From positions 1 to 48,652 of the forward strand of contig UQLF01000014.1 in assembly GCA_900541875.1 (NCBI GenBank): a DNA stretch of 48,652 bases, written 5' to 3'. Position 1 is the first letter of the stretch. Each line of letters opens with the position of its first letter. This DNA is from an uncultured Collinsella sp. GTDB lineage: Bacteria; Actinomycetota; Coriobacteriia; Coriobacteriales; Coriobacteriaceae. The notes under the pieces are model-generated. The model made no database searches. It was not told where the DNA came from and was given only the letters and a program-made list of their open reading frames with translations. A program made the translations under genes and the position numbers. Shown here one piece after another: positions 34,125-41,609 of this stretch.

Positions 34125-34340
34125 CTACTCGGCGACAGCGGACTTCTCCGCTGCGATCTCGCGGGCGCGCTGCTCCGTGAGGACGCGAGCGATGTCCTTC
34201 TTCACGGTGTTGACGCGAGCGGTGTTGTCCAGCTGGCTGGTGGCCATCTGGAAACGAAGGTTAAAGAGCTCGGCGCGCATTTCCTTCAGCTTCTCAACGA
34301 GCTGAGCGTCCGAGAGCTCACGAATCTCTGCGGGCTTCAT
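34125..34340 (-). CDS. rpmC: 50S ribosomal protein L29
   Basis: 71 residues. MKPAEIRELSDAQLVEKLKE and LFNLRFQMATSQLDNTARV are typical. Its ATG overlaps the rplP stop (TAATG), indicating translational coupling. Confidence 0.96.
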   Translation of the reverse strand: MKPAEIRELSDAQLVEKLKEMRAELFNLRFQMATSQLDNTARVNTVKKDIARVLTEQRAREIAAEKSAVAE

Positions 34341-34843
34341 TAGTTCTCCTCCTTGGCGGCGGCGGCGTCCTCAGCAGCCCACTTGGCCTCGAGAGCGGCC
34401 TCCTCAGCCATCTCCTTCTCGATGCGCTGCTCGGCGTTCTTGGCAGCAACAATCTTGGTCTTGATGGGAAGCTTGTGCTGTGCAAGACGCAGAGCCTCGC
34501 GAGCGACCTCCTCGGGCACGCCCTTGACCTCGAACATGATGCGGCCGGGCTTGACAACGGCCACCCACTCCTCGGGGTTACCCTTACCAGAACCCATGCG
34601 AGTCTCGGCAGGCTTCTTGGTGATGGGCTTATCGGGGAAGATCGTGATGTAGACACGACCGCCACGCTTCATGTAGCGGGTCATGGCAATACGAGCGGCC
34701 TCAATCTGACGGTTGGTGATCCAATGGGCCTCGAGAGCCTGGATACCAAACTCGCCGAAATGCAGCTCGGTATTACCCTTGGCCTGGCCCTTCATGGAGC
34801 CACGCTGCACCTTGCGGTGAAGAATACGCTTAGGGGCAAGCAC
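34340..34843 (-). CDS. rplP: 50S ribosomal protein L16
   Basis: 167 residues, about 25-30 longer than the usual ~140. The normal core ends near LAQHKLPIKTKIV, and an acidic/alanine-rich helical tail follows (EEAALEAKWAAEDAAAAKEEN). GTG start at 34843 overlaps the rpsC stop (TAGTG). Core motifs: PKRILHRKVQRGSMKG and RMGSGKGNPEEWVAVVKPGR. Confidence 0.96.
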   Translation of the reverse strand: MLAPKRILHRKVQRGSMKGQAKGNTELHFGEFGIQALEAHWITNRQIEAARIAMTRYMKRGGRVYITIFPDKPITKKPAETRMGSGKGNPEEWVAVVKPGRIMFEVKGVPEEVAREALRLAQHKLPIKTKIVAAKNAEQRIEKEMAEEAALEAKWAAEDAAAAKEEN

Positions 34844-35553
34844 TACTGACCCCTCCTCTCGGAGTTACGACGACGAGGACGGGAAGAGCCCTCGAGTGCA
34901 GGGTTGGGAACAGGCTGGCCCGGGAGCTTCTCGCCCAGGTAGATCCAGACCTTCACGCCGCAAGCGCCCATGGTGGTGCTGGCGACAGCCGTGCCGTAGT
35001 CGATCTTGGCACGGAGGGTGTGCAGAGGCACGCGACCCTCACGGTACCACTCACGACGGCCCATCTCGGCACCGCCGAGACGACCGGAGCACTGAATACG
35101 GATGCCCTTGGCGCCGGCCTTGCGGGCGGACTGGACAGCCTTGCGCATAGCGCGACGGAAGGCAACGCGGCCCTCGAGCTGCTCAGCGATGGACTGAGCA
35201 ACGAGGTTGGCGTCGAGCTCGGGGCGCTTGATCTCGACAACGTCGACGGAGAGCTGACCCTTGGAGACGCCAGCGACCTTCTCGAGCTCGGTGCGGAGGG
35301 TATCGATCTCGGCACCCTTCTTACCGATGACAACGCCGGGGCGAGCGGTGAGGATGATGACCTTCACCTTGTCGCCAGCGCGCTCGATCTCGACGCGGGA
35401 GACAGCTGCGCGGGAAAGACGCTTCTCGAGGTACTTGCGGATCTCGAGATCGTTACCGAGGGTCTTAGCGTAATCCTTCTCTGCGAACCAGCGGGAGCGC
35501 CAGTTCTCGGTGATGCCAAGACGGAAGCCGGTGGGGTAGACTTTCTGACCCAT
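34843..35553 (-). CDS. rpsC: 30S ribosomal protein S3
   Basis: 236 residues. Begins MGQKVYPTGFRLGITENWRS. KH domain with VVIGKKGAEIDTLR, C-terminal signature GVKVWIYLGEKLPG and a basic tail. Placed between rplV and rplP as usual. Confidence 0.97.
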   Translation of the reverse strand: MGQKVYPTGFRLGITENWRSRWFAEKDYAKTLGNDLEIRKYLEKRLSRAAVSRVEIERAGDKVKVIILTARPGVVIGKKGAEIDTLRTELEKVAGVSKGQLSVDVVEIKRPELDANLVAQSIAEQLEGRVAFRRAMRKAVQSARKAGAKGIRIQCSGRLGGAEMGRREWYREGRVPLHTLRAKIDYGTAVASTTMGACGVKVWIYLGEKLPGQPVPNPALEGSSRPRRRNSERRGQ

Positions 35554-35559
35554 ACAGCT

Positions 35560-35931
35560 TTACGCCTCCTTTCGAGGAGCAACGACGACGGTGATGTGGG
35601 AAGTACGCTTCAGAATGCGAGAAGCGGAACCCTTGGCGCGGGGACGGATGCGCTTAAGCGTCGGACCCTCGTCAACATAGGCAGCGGCGACAACCAGGTT
35701 GTCGGCACGCAGACCGTTGTTGTTCTCGGCGTTCGCAACGGCGGAACGGAGAACCTTCTCGACATCCACGGCGACAGCGCGGTCGCAGAAGTGGAGGATG
35801 TCGAAGGCCTGAGCGACAGGCTTGCGGCGGATCAGATCGACCACCAGGCGGGCCTTGCTGGGGGAAACACGCACGTACTTAGCGACGGCGCGAACCTCGG
35901 TGGCCTCAGTTTCAATAGACTTAGTTGCCAT
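35560..35931 (-). CDS. rplV: 50S ribosomal protein L22
   Basis: 123 residues. AVAKYVRVSPSKARLVVDLI at the start and the signature region RAKGSASRILKRTSHITVVV near the end. Confidence 0.97.
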   Translation of the reverse strand: MATKSIETEATEVRAVAKYVRVSPSKARLVVDLIRRKPVAQAFDILHFCDRAVAVDVEKVLRSAVANAENNNGLRADNLVVAAAYVDEGPTLKRIRPRAKGSASRILKRTSHITVVVAPRKEA

Positions 35932-35945
35932 TTACGGTTAACCCC

Positions 35946-36206
35946 CTATTTGGCCTTGTGGCCACGGAACGTACGAGTCGGCGCGAACTCGCCGAGCTTG
36001 TGACCAACCATGGACTCGGTAACATACACGGGCACATGCTTGCGGCCGTCGTGGACGGCGATGGTGTGACCAACCATCTCGGGGAAGATGGTGGACGCGC
36101 GGGACCAGGTCTTCACGACGTCCTTCTTGCCAGCCTCGTTCATCGCGGTGATACGCGAGAGAAGGCGAGTCTCCACGAACGGGCCCTTTTTGAGACTTCT
36201 GCTCAT
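35946..36206 (-). CDS. rpsS: 30S ribosomal protein S19
   Basis: 86 residues. Begins MSRSLKKGPFVETRLL; ends with the S19 signature MVGHKLGEFAPTRTFRGH. Confidence 0.97.
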   Translation of the reverse strand: MSRSLKKGPFVETRLLSRITAMNEAGKKDVVKTWSRASTIFPEMVGHTIAVHDGRKHVPVYVTESMVGHKLGEFAPTRTFRGHKAK

Positions 36207-36238
36207 AAGTGCTTTCTCCTAAAACTCGGTATCCGAAA

Positions 36239-37069
36239 TTACTTCTTACGGCGACGAATGATGTGCTGGTTCGAGACCTTCTTCTTCTTGCGCGTACGAA
36301 GGCCCTTCGTCGGCTTACCCCAGGGGGTAACAGAGGGACGACCAGAGGTGTGGTTCTTGCCCTCGCCACCGCCGTGCGGGTGGTCGACAGGGTTCATGAC
36401 GGTACCGCGGACGGTCGGGCGCACGTTCAAGTGACGCTTACGGCCGGCCTTGCCGATGACGATGTTGGCGTGATCGGCGTTGCCGACCTCACCGACGGTG
36501 GCGCGGCAGGTAACGAGGATGCGGCGCATCTCGGAGGAAGGCATACGGACGATAGCGTACTTGCCCTCCTTACCCATCAGCTGGCAGGAGTTACCGGCGG
36601 AACGGGCGATAGCAGCGCCCTTGCCCGGCTGGAACTCAACGGCGTGGATGAGCGTACCGACGGGGATGTCGGCGAGGGGCAGAGCGTTGCCCGGCTTGAT
36701 GTCGGCGTCAGAACCGGACATGATGGTCTGACCGACCTCGAGGCCCTTGGGAGCCAGGATGTAGCGCTTCTCACCGTCAGCGTAGTGCAGCAGAGCGATG
36801 CGAGCGGAACGGTTCGGATCGTACTCGATCGTGGCAACCTTGGCGGGCACGCCGTCCTTGTTGCGCTTGAAGTCGATCACGCGGTAACGACGCTTCACGC
36901 CGCCGCCCTGGTGGCGGGTGGTGATGCGGCCGTTGTTGTTACGACCGGCCTTCTTGGGCAGGGGCTCGAGAAGAGACTTCTCGGGCTTGGTGCAGGTGAT
37001 CTCGGAGAAATCGGAGATCGTCTGCCAACGCCTACCAGCGGAGGTCGGCTTAAGGTGCTTTACAGCCAT
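36239..37069 (-). CDS. rplB: 50S ribosomal protein L2
   Basis: 276 residues. Begins MAVKHLKPTSAGRR; RHQGGGVKRRYRVIDF and the peptidyl-transferase-loop signature GTVMNPVDHPHGGGEGK are present. ATG at 37069 has AAAGGGAT upstream; an in-frame extension upstream to 37144 is unsupported. A 179-bp regulatory gap precedes it in an otherwise tight operon. Confidence 0.97.
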   Translation of the reverse strand: MAVKHLKPTSAGRRWQTISDFSEITCTKPEKSLLEPLPKKAGRNNNGRITTRHQGGGVKRRYRVIDFKRNKDGVPAKVATIEYDPNRSARIALLHYADGEKRYILAPKGLEVGQTIMSGSDADIKPGNALPLADIPVGTLIHAVEFQPGKGAAIARSAGNSCQLMGKEGKYAIVRMPSSEMRRILVTCRATVGEVGNADHANIVIGKAGRKRHLNVRPTVRGTVMNPVDHPHGGGEGKNHTSGRPSVTPWGKPTKGLRTRKKKKVSNQHIIRRRKK

Positions 37070-37149
37070 TACAATCCCTTTCAATAGGACTCCGTTAGCC
37101 ATCGCAGACAGGGATTCGAGGTTCTGCCTCGGGTGCGATGACACCGGAC

Positions 37150-37173
37150 GTATACACGGTTCCGGGCGTGTCC
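37150..37173 (-). promoter_or_regulatory. Ribosomal-operon motif, copy upstream of rplB
   Basis: GTATACACGG followed by a GGGCGTGTCC block. It matches 39015-39038 upstream of rplC at most positions. TTTTATACGCCC next to it gives an AT-rich box on the minus strand. Possible promoter or leader element. Confidence 0.5.
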
Positions 37174-37193
37174 ATTTTATACGCCCAAAACCT

Positions 37194-37231
37194 TGAGCTC
37201 TCGCCTCCCCTATTTGGGAGGCATGAGCTCA
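37194..37231 (-). terminator. Attenuator-like hairpin between rplW and rplB
   Basis: TGAGCTC/GAGCTCA outside GCCTCCC/GGGAGGC, followed on the minus strand by AAGGTTTTGG. A strong stem with a weak U tract inside the operon; an attenuator or partial terminator is likely. Confidence 0.65.
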
Positions 37232-37248
37232 CTCAACAGCAGCGAGTC

Positions 37249-37536
37249 TTAGGCCTGGTTGCCAAAGACCTCGATGGTGTCGCCCTCGGCCAGCGTGACG
37301 ATGGCCTTCTTCCAAGAACGGGTCTTGCCGGCGACATAGCGCACGCGCTTGGTCTTAGGCTTAACCGTCAGGGTGTTCACGCGAACGACCTTGACGCCGA
37401 AGATCTCCTCGACAGCGTCCTTGATCTGATACTTGTTAGCATCCTTGGCGACCTCGAACGTGTACTTGTTCTGCTCCATGCCGGAGAAGGAACGCTCGGA
37501 CACGATCGGACGGATGATGATCTCGTGGGCGGTCAT
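37249..37536 (-). CDS. rplW: 50S ribosomal protein L23
   Basis: 95 residues. IIIRPIVSERSFSGMEQNKY and FGVKVVRVNTLTVKPKTKR are typical. Directly abuts rplD. Confidence 0.96.
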   Translation of the reverse strand: MTAHEIIIRPIVSERSFSGMEQNKYTFEVAKDANKYQIKDAVEEIFGVKVVRVNTLTVKPKTKRVRYVAGKTRSWKKAIVTLAEGDTIEVFGNQA

Positions 37537-38163
37537 TTATGCAAGCACCTCCCCGAAGTGAGCGGCGATGTCGGCGGGCATCAGCACAGCGTTGTTGTTG
37601 ACGAGATCGTAGGTGTTGGCCTCGTCGGCAGTGATGATGAACGTCTTGGGAATGTTGCGGAACGACAGGTAGGCGTTGACGTCCTCATCGCGAACGATGA
37701 TGGTCAGGCGCTTGCCCTCAAGGCCGAGAGCCTTGAGCATGGCAACGGCAGCCTTGGTGGAAGGCTTCTCGAAGCCGTAGTCGTCGACGAGCACGAGCTC
37801 GCCATCGGCCAGCTTGGCGGACAGCGCGGAGCGCATAGCCAGCTTGACCTCCTTGTTGTTCATGCGCTTAGCGTAGGAACGGGGCTTGGGGGCGAAGACA
37901 ACGCCACCGTGACGCCACTGGGCAGCACGGATGGAACCCTGGCGGGCACGACCGGTGCCCTTCTGACGCCAAGGCTTCTTGCCGCCACCGGAAACCTCAG
38001 AGCGGCCCTTAGCGGACTGGGTGCCCTGACGCCAAGAGGCCATCTGGCACTTGACGATGTGGTGCATAACGTGGATGTTCGGCTCGATGCCGTACACCTC
38101 AGCGGCGAGCTCGGCCTCGGCGACCTTCTTGCCCTCGCTGTTCTTTACTTCAAACTTTGCCAT
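37537..38163 (-). CDS. rplD: 50S ribosomal protein L4
   Basis: 208 residues. WRQGTQSAKGRSEVSGGGKKPWRQ region with GTGRARQGSIRAAQWRHGG, the L4 loop that reaches into the exit tunnel. In E. coli L4 represses the S10 operon; whether it does so here is unknown. Confidence 0.97.
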   Translation of the reverse strand: MAKFEVKNSEGKKVAEAELAAEVYGIEPNIHVMHHIVKCQMASWRQGTQSAKGRSEVSGGGKKPWRQKGTGRARQGSIRAAQWRHGGVVFAPKPRSYAKRMNNKEVKLAMRSALSAKLADGELVLVDDYGFEKPSTKAAVAMLKALGLEGKRLTIIVRDEDVNAYLSFRNIPKTFIITADEANTYDLVNNNAVLMPADIAAHFGEVLA

Positions 38164-38209
38164 TTAAGTGTTCTCCTTGGTATGACGCTGGGCTAAATGG
38201 GCTGGGCCC

Positions 38210-38821
38210 TTAGGCCATACGGATGGCGACGAGACCATTCTTGGCACCCGGGACAGCGCCCTTGACCAAGATGAGGTTCTGCTCGGCATCGATGCGGACA
38301 ACGGAAAGGTTCTTGACGGTAACGCGCTCGTTACCCATGTGACCGGCCATCTTGACGCCCTTGAGGACGCGCGCAGGATAGGCGCACTGACCGATAGAAC
38401 CGGGGTGACGCTGGAAGTGAGAACCATGCGTCATAGGACCGCGGCGCTGACCCCAGCGCTTGATGCGACCCTGGAAGCCCTTACCCTTGGAGGTACCGAT
38501 GACGTCGACCTTCTCGACATCAGCGAAATCAGCGACGGTGACGACCTCGCCGACCTTGTGCTCCTCGCCGTTCTCGACGCGGACCTCACGAAGGAAACGG
38601 ACAGGCTCGACGCCGGCCTTGGCGAAGTGACCAGCCATGGGCTTGTTCACGTTCTTGGCCTTGATGTCGCCGAAACCGATCTGGACGGCGTCATAGCCGT
38701 CGGTTGCCTGAGTTTTAACCTGCGAGACAGCGCAGGGGCCAGCCTGGATGACCGTGACGGGAACGACGTTGTCGTCCTCGTCCCAAACCTGGGTCATGCC
38801 AATCTTGCGGCCGAGAATCAT
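38210..38821 (-). CDS. rplC: 50S ribosomal protein L3
   Basis: 203 residues from the ATG at 38821 (MILGRKIGMTQVW). The L3 signature region FQGRIKRWGQRRGPMTHGS is present. No clear Shine-Dalgarno is visible before this ATG, unusual for the operon's first gene and perhaps part of leader control. A TTG three codons upstream is less likely. rpsJ, normally just upstream, is instead at 41241-41549. Confidence 0.95.
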   Translation of the reverse strand: MILGRKIGMTQVWDEDDNVVPVTVIQAGPCAVSQVKTQATDGYDAVQIGFGDIKAKNVNKPMAGHFAKAGVEPVRFLREVRVENGEEHKVGEVVTVADFADVEKVDVIGTSKGKGFQGRIKRWGQRRGPMTHGSHFQRHPGSIGQCAYPARVLKGVKMAGHMGNERVTVKNLSVVRIDAEQNLILVKGAVPGAKNGLVAIRMA

Positions 38822-39014
38822 GCTGATCAAGATATGATCCCAACTCTCGCGTGGTCTTGGGACAATGCGTACACCACCGAGCGTACGCCCCTAGAGGACC
38901 ACTACTTACACGACGTGCTCCCCAGCCTTGTATTGCGTCCGGACTACCTGACAACCCTATTAAGCAGGCATATTGTCCAGCCAGAATACTCCCCTGGTTA
39001 CACACAGCTGTTTA

Positions 39015-39038
39015 GTATACACGGCTGCGGGCGTATCC
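39015..39038 (-). promoter_or_regulatory. Ribosomal-operon motif, copy upstream of rplC
   Basis: GTATACACGG then CTGCGGGCGTATCC. On the minus strand it contains TATACT as a possible -10 hexamer. It lies ~195 bp upstream of rplC, in a leader with no other gene. Related copies: 37150-37173 and part at 44790-44800. Confidence 0.5.
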
Positions 39039-39091
39039 ATCGAGATTCATATTTCACTCACATTGTTTACGCAGGTAAAGTGCGTGGATGG

Positions 39092-39242
39092 CTCCCGAGC
39101 ACGGCGGAGGGCCGGAGAAATATATTAAGGTCCCTGCTCTACAGTCCTGCGCAAGACGAAGGCCACATTAAGTGGCCTTCTTTGCGTGCGGAACTCGCGA
39201 TGACCTTAATATATTTCTCCGGCCCTCCGCCGTGCTCGGGAG
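39092..39242. repeat. Palindromic element with perfect 41-bp arms and conserved core (copy 1)
   Basis: Arms 39092-39132 and 39202-39242 are perfect inverted repeats. The 69-bp centre has CTGCTCTACAGTCCTGCGCA, a 9-bp hairpin GAAGGCCAC-ATTAA-GTGGCCTTC and TTTGCGTGCGGAACTCGCGA. The centre recurs at 46725-46791 with a different but still self-complementary hairpin and unrelated arms. It lies between the histidine phosphatase gene and the rplC operon. It may act as a terminator, a structured RNA or a mobile palindrome. Confidence 0.9.
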
Positions 39243-39279
39243 ACGACACGTTGATGTCTGCTTAACTCTGCTCGCTCAA

Positions 39280-39906
39280 CTAATTACTTTGTTGAGGATC
39301 GATGATTTGTTGCAAGATGAACTTGGATTGGAGCGCGTCGCCTTCTTCTCCCGACTTTTCCTCTTCGAAATCGAAGATCATGATGGCGCAGTTGGGGAGT
39401 TTTGCTGGGAGCTTGAAGCCCTCTGGGGCTGCGGCCTTGATAAATTGGCGGCTGGCGCTGCCGTGGCTTACTGCTAGGAGGGTTTCGATGCCCTCGGCGC
39501 CTATGAGATTGGTGAGGGTGTCTACCATGCGCTCTTGCAGCGCGCGGCTTCCCTCTCCTCCGAAGGGGACCAGATCCTCGCCCGGATCCCAAACGTCGGT
39601 GGGTAGCGCGTCGTGGGGGCCCTCTTCGAAGGAGCCGTAGCTGCGCTCGATGATGCCTTCGCAGGGCTCAACAGCGGCGTCCGGACCGAGGAGTTCGCAT
39701 GCGACGAGACTTGCCGTGTCCATGGCTCGACCTAAGGGTGACGAGACCACTTTGTCGGGGACGACGCCGTGGGCTTTGAGCCATGCGGCTGCTATTCCAG
39801 CTTGTTTGCGGCCCAGGTCGGTCAACGGTGAATCGCAGCGACCCTGGACCAGCTTCTTAACGTTGAATTCCGTCTGGCCATGACGGAGTAGATACAGCTT
39901 CTTCAT
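39280..39906 (-). CDS. Histidine phosphatase family protein (phosphoglycerate mutase-like)
   Basis: 208 residues. RHG motif LYLLRHGQTEFN at the N-terminus, with the second catalytic histidine in AVSHGSASRQF and the acid region EGIIERSYGSFEEGP. Such proteins act as phosphatases or cofactor-dependent mutases; the substrate is not visible. It lies between the CDF transporter and the rplC operon. Confidence 0.88.
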   Translation of the reverse strand: MKKLYLLRHGQTEFNVKKLVQGRCDSPLTDLGRKQAGIAAAWLKAHGVVPDKVVSSPLGRAMDTASLVACELLGPDAAVEPCEGIIERSYGSFEEGPHDALPTDVWDPGEDLVPFGGEGSRALQERMVDTLTNLIGAEGIETLLAVSHGSASRQFIKAAAPEGFKLPAKLPNCAIMIFDFEEEKSGEEGDALQSKFILQQIIDPQQSN

Positions 39907-39945
39907 GCTCTCCCCTTCTGCATCAATAGCTTGCGTGGCGCAATC

Positions 39946-41100
39946 CTACTCGTGGGTATGACCTACGTAGTCTTCGTCGATCGTAATCTTGGCAATCGAC
40001 TTGGGGTATTCCGATTCGACCCTCTGGGCTAACGTGTGCTTTAGATCCTCGGCGTCTATGCCCAAATCTGAGGGTCGCACGCAGTCAAAAATCACATTGG
40101 TGTGCGTGGGGCCCGGCACGCAACGCAAATCGTGAATTGAAAGGCGGTTATCAATCTCCTGGGCCATAGCGTTGATGCGCAGGCGCATGCTCGCCGCCTT
40201 TGGATCGTCGGTCACGATGGGATCGTAATGGAGCGTGACGATCATGCCGTCCTCGTCCCTAAACGACTGCTCGATGTTATCGAGCGTGTCATGACTTTCC
40301 AGCGGGCTAGCCTCGGCCGCCATCTCGGCGTGCGCGCTTGCAAACTTCCTGCCCGGACCGTAATCGTGAACCATTAGGTCATGAACGCCCAAAACGCCGG
40401 GGTAGCTCATGATCTTGTCTCGGATGTGCTTGACCAACTTGGGATCGGGTGCCTGGCCCAAAAGCGGGCTCACCGTATCCTGGATGAGCTCAAAGCCGCT
40501 CCAGCCAATATAGGCGCCAACGGCAAGTCCAACCCAGGCATCAAGATTGATATGCGTCACCTGGGAAACGATCGCGCACGCCAGCACAGCACCCGTGGCA
40601 AGAACATCGTTCTTGGAATCCTGGGCCGTCGCATGCAGCGTATCGGACTCAATGCGATCACCGAGCTTTTGGTTGAGGGCCGCCATCCACAGCTTAACAA
40701 CCATCGAAAGTGCCAGGACTGCCACCAGGGCAAGCGAGAACTCGACAGGTTCGGGGTGGATGATGCGCTCAAACGAGGACTTGATAAGCTCAAGGCCAAT
40801 CAGCAGCACGAGCGCCGCCACGACCAGGCCAGAAAGATACTCGTAGCGACCATGTCCGTAAGGATGCTCGGGGTCGGCCGGCTTGCTCGCCAGCTTAAAG
40901 CCCAGCACGCTCACGATATTCGAGCTGGCATCGGACAGGTTGTTCATGGCATCCGCCACGATCGAAACCGATCCCGACAGCACGCCAATTGCACCCTTCG
41001 CAGCGCATAGTGCCACATTGGCGAGAATACACACCACGCCTGCCAACGTTCCCACGCGCGCGCGGTCGCCCTGCGCACGACGAACGATCCACTCGACCAT
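39946..41100 (-). CDS. Cation diffusion facilitator family transporter
   Basis: 384 residues. Six membrane segments, starting around GVVCILANVALCAAKGAIGV. Metal-site motifs DAMNNLSDASSN (first) and HATAQDSKNDV (second) are typical of CDF proteins. A cytoplasmic C-terminal domain has HDLMVHDYGPGRKFASAHAE. It exports a divalent metal such as Zn or Mn in exchange for protons. No ribosome site better than the 41100 ATG was seen. Confidence 0.9.
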   Translation of the reverse strand: MVEWIVRRAQGDRARVGTLAGVVCILANVALCAAKGAIGVLSGSVSIVADAMNNLSDASSNIVSVLGFKLASKPADPEHPYGHGRYEYLSGLVVAALVLLIGLELIKSSFERIIHPEPVEFSLALVAVLALSMVVKLWMAALNQKLGDRIESDTLHATAQDSKNDVLATGAVLACAIVSQVTHINLDAWVGLAVGAYIGWSGFELIQDTVSPLLGQAPDPKLVKHIRDKIMSYPGVLGVHDLMVHDYGPGRKFASAHAEMAAEASPLESHDTLDNIEQSFRDEDGMIVTLHYDPIVTDDPKAASMRLRINAMAQEIDNRLSIHDLRCVPGPTHTNVIFDCVRPSDLGIDAEDLKHTLAQRVESEYPKSIAKITIDEDYVGHTHE

Positions 41101-41181
41101 CTATATCTGCCCCCAACAGTTTTACTCTTACACCCGTTTGTCGAATAGTTCAGTAGTGTAGACCCTTTACCCCATCGGCAC

Positions 41182-41214
41182 AAAAAAGGCCGCAACCCTT
41201 AGGGCTGCGGCCTT
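41182..41214 (-). terminator. Terminator after rpsJ
   Basis: GGCCGCA/TGCGGCC with an AAAAAA run on the left, giving TTTTTT on the minus strand. Ends the rpsL-rpsG-fusA-rpsJ operon. Confidence 0.92.
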
Positions 41215-41240
41215 GCAAATCGCACTATCGAGCAAAAAGC

Positions 41241-41549
41241 TTAGAGCTTGATGTCGATGTCGACGCCAGCGGGGAGGTCGAGACGCATGAGCGAATCAAC
41301 GGTGCCCGAGGTGGGGTCGAGGATATCGATGAGGCGCTTGTGGGTGCGCATCTCGAACTGCTCACGGGAGTCCTTGTTCACGTGCGGCGAGCGGATAACC
41401 GTGTACAGGTTGCGCTCGGTGGGCAGGGGGACAGGACCGGAAACGCGAGCGCCGGTCTTCTGAGCGGTCTCGACGATGAGCTTCGCGGACTGATCGACGA
41501 CCTCGTGATCATAGCCCTTGAGGCGAATGCGGATCTTCTGGGTAGCCAA
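41241..41549 (-). CDS. rpsJ: 30S ribosomal protein S10
   Basis: 102 residues. QKIRIRLKGYDHEVVDQSAK at the start and signature VPLPTERNLYTVIRSPHVNK. It is placed directly after fusA, with no tuf between, and is cut off from rplC by 2.4 kb carrying two unrelated genes. Confidence 0.97.
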   Translation of the reverse strand: MATQKIRIRLKGYDHEVVDQSAKLIVETAQKTGARVSGPVPLPTERNLYTVIRSPHVNKDSREQFEMRTHKRLIDILDPTSGTVDSLMRLDLPAGVDIDIKL

Positions 41550-41609
41550 CTTAAACCTCCAAAGAGTGCGAGAGATGTTCTCGCGGATTACGTAACAGGG
41601 AGCTCGAAC

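Noticed and set aside
39092..39242. Insertion sequence with inverted terminal repeats
   Set aside because: The centre is only 69 bp and encodes nothing. It can be at most a non-autonomous element.
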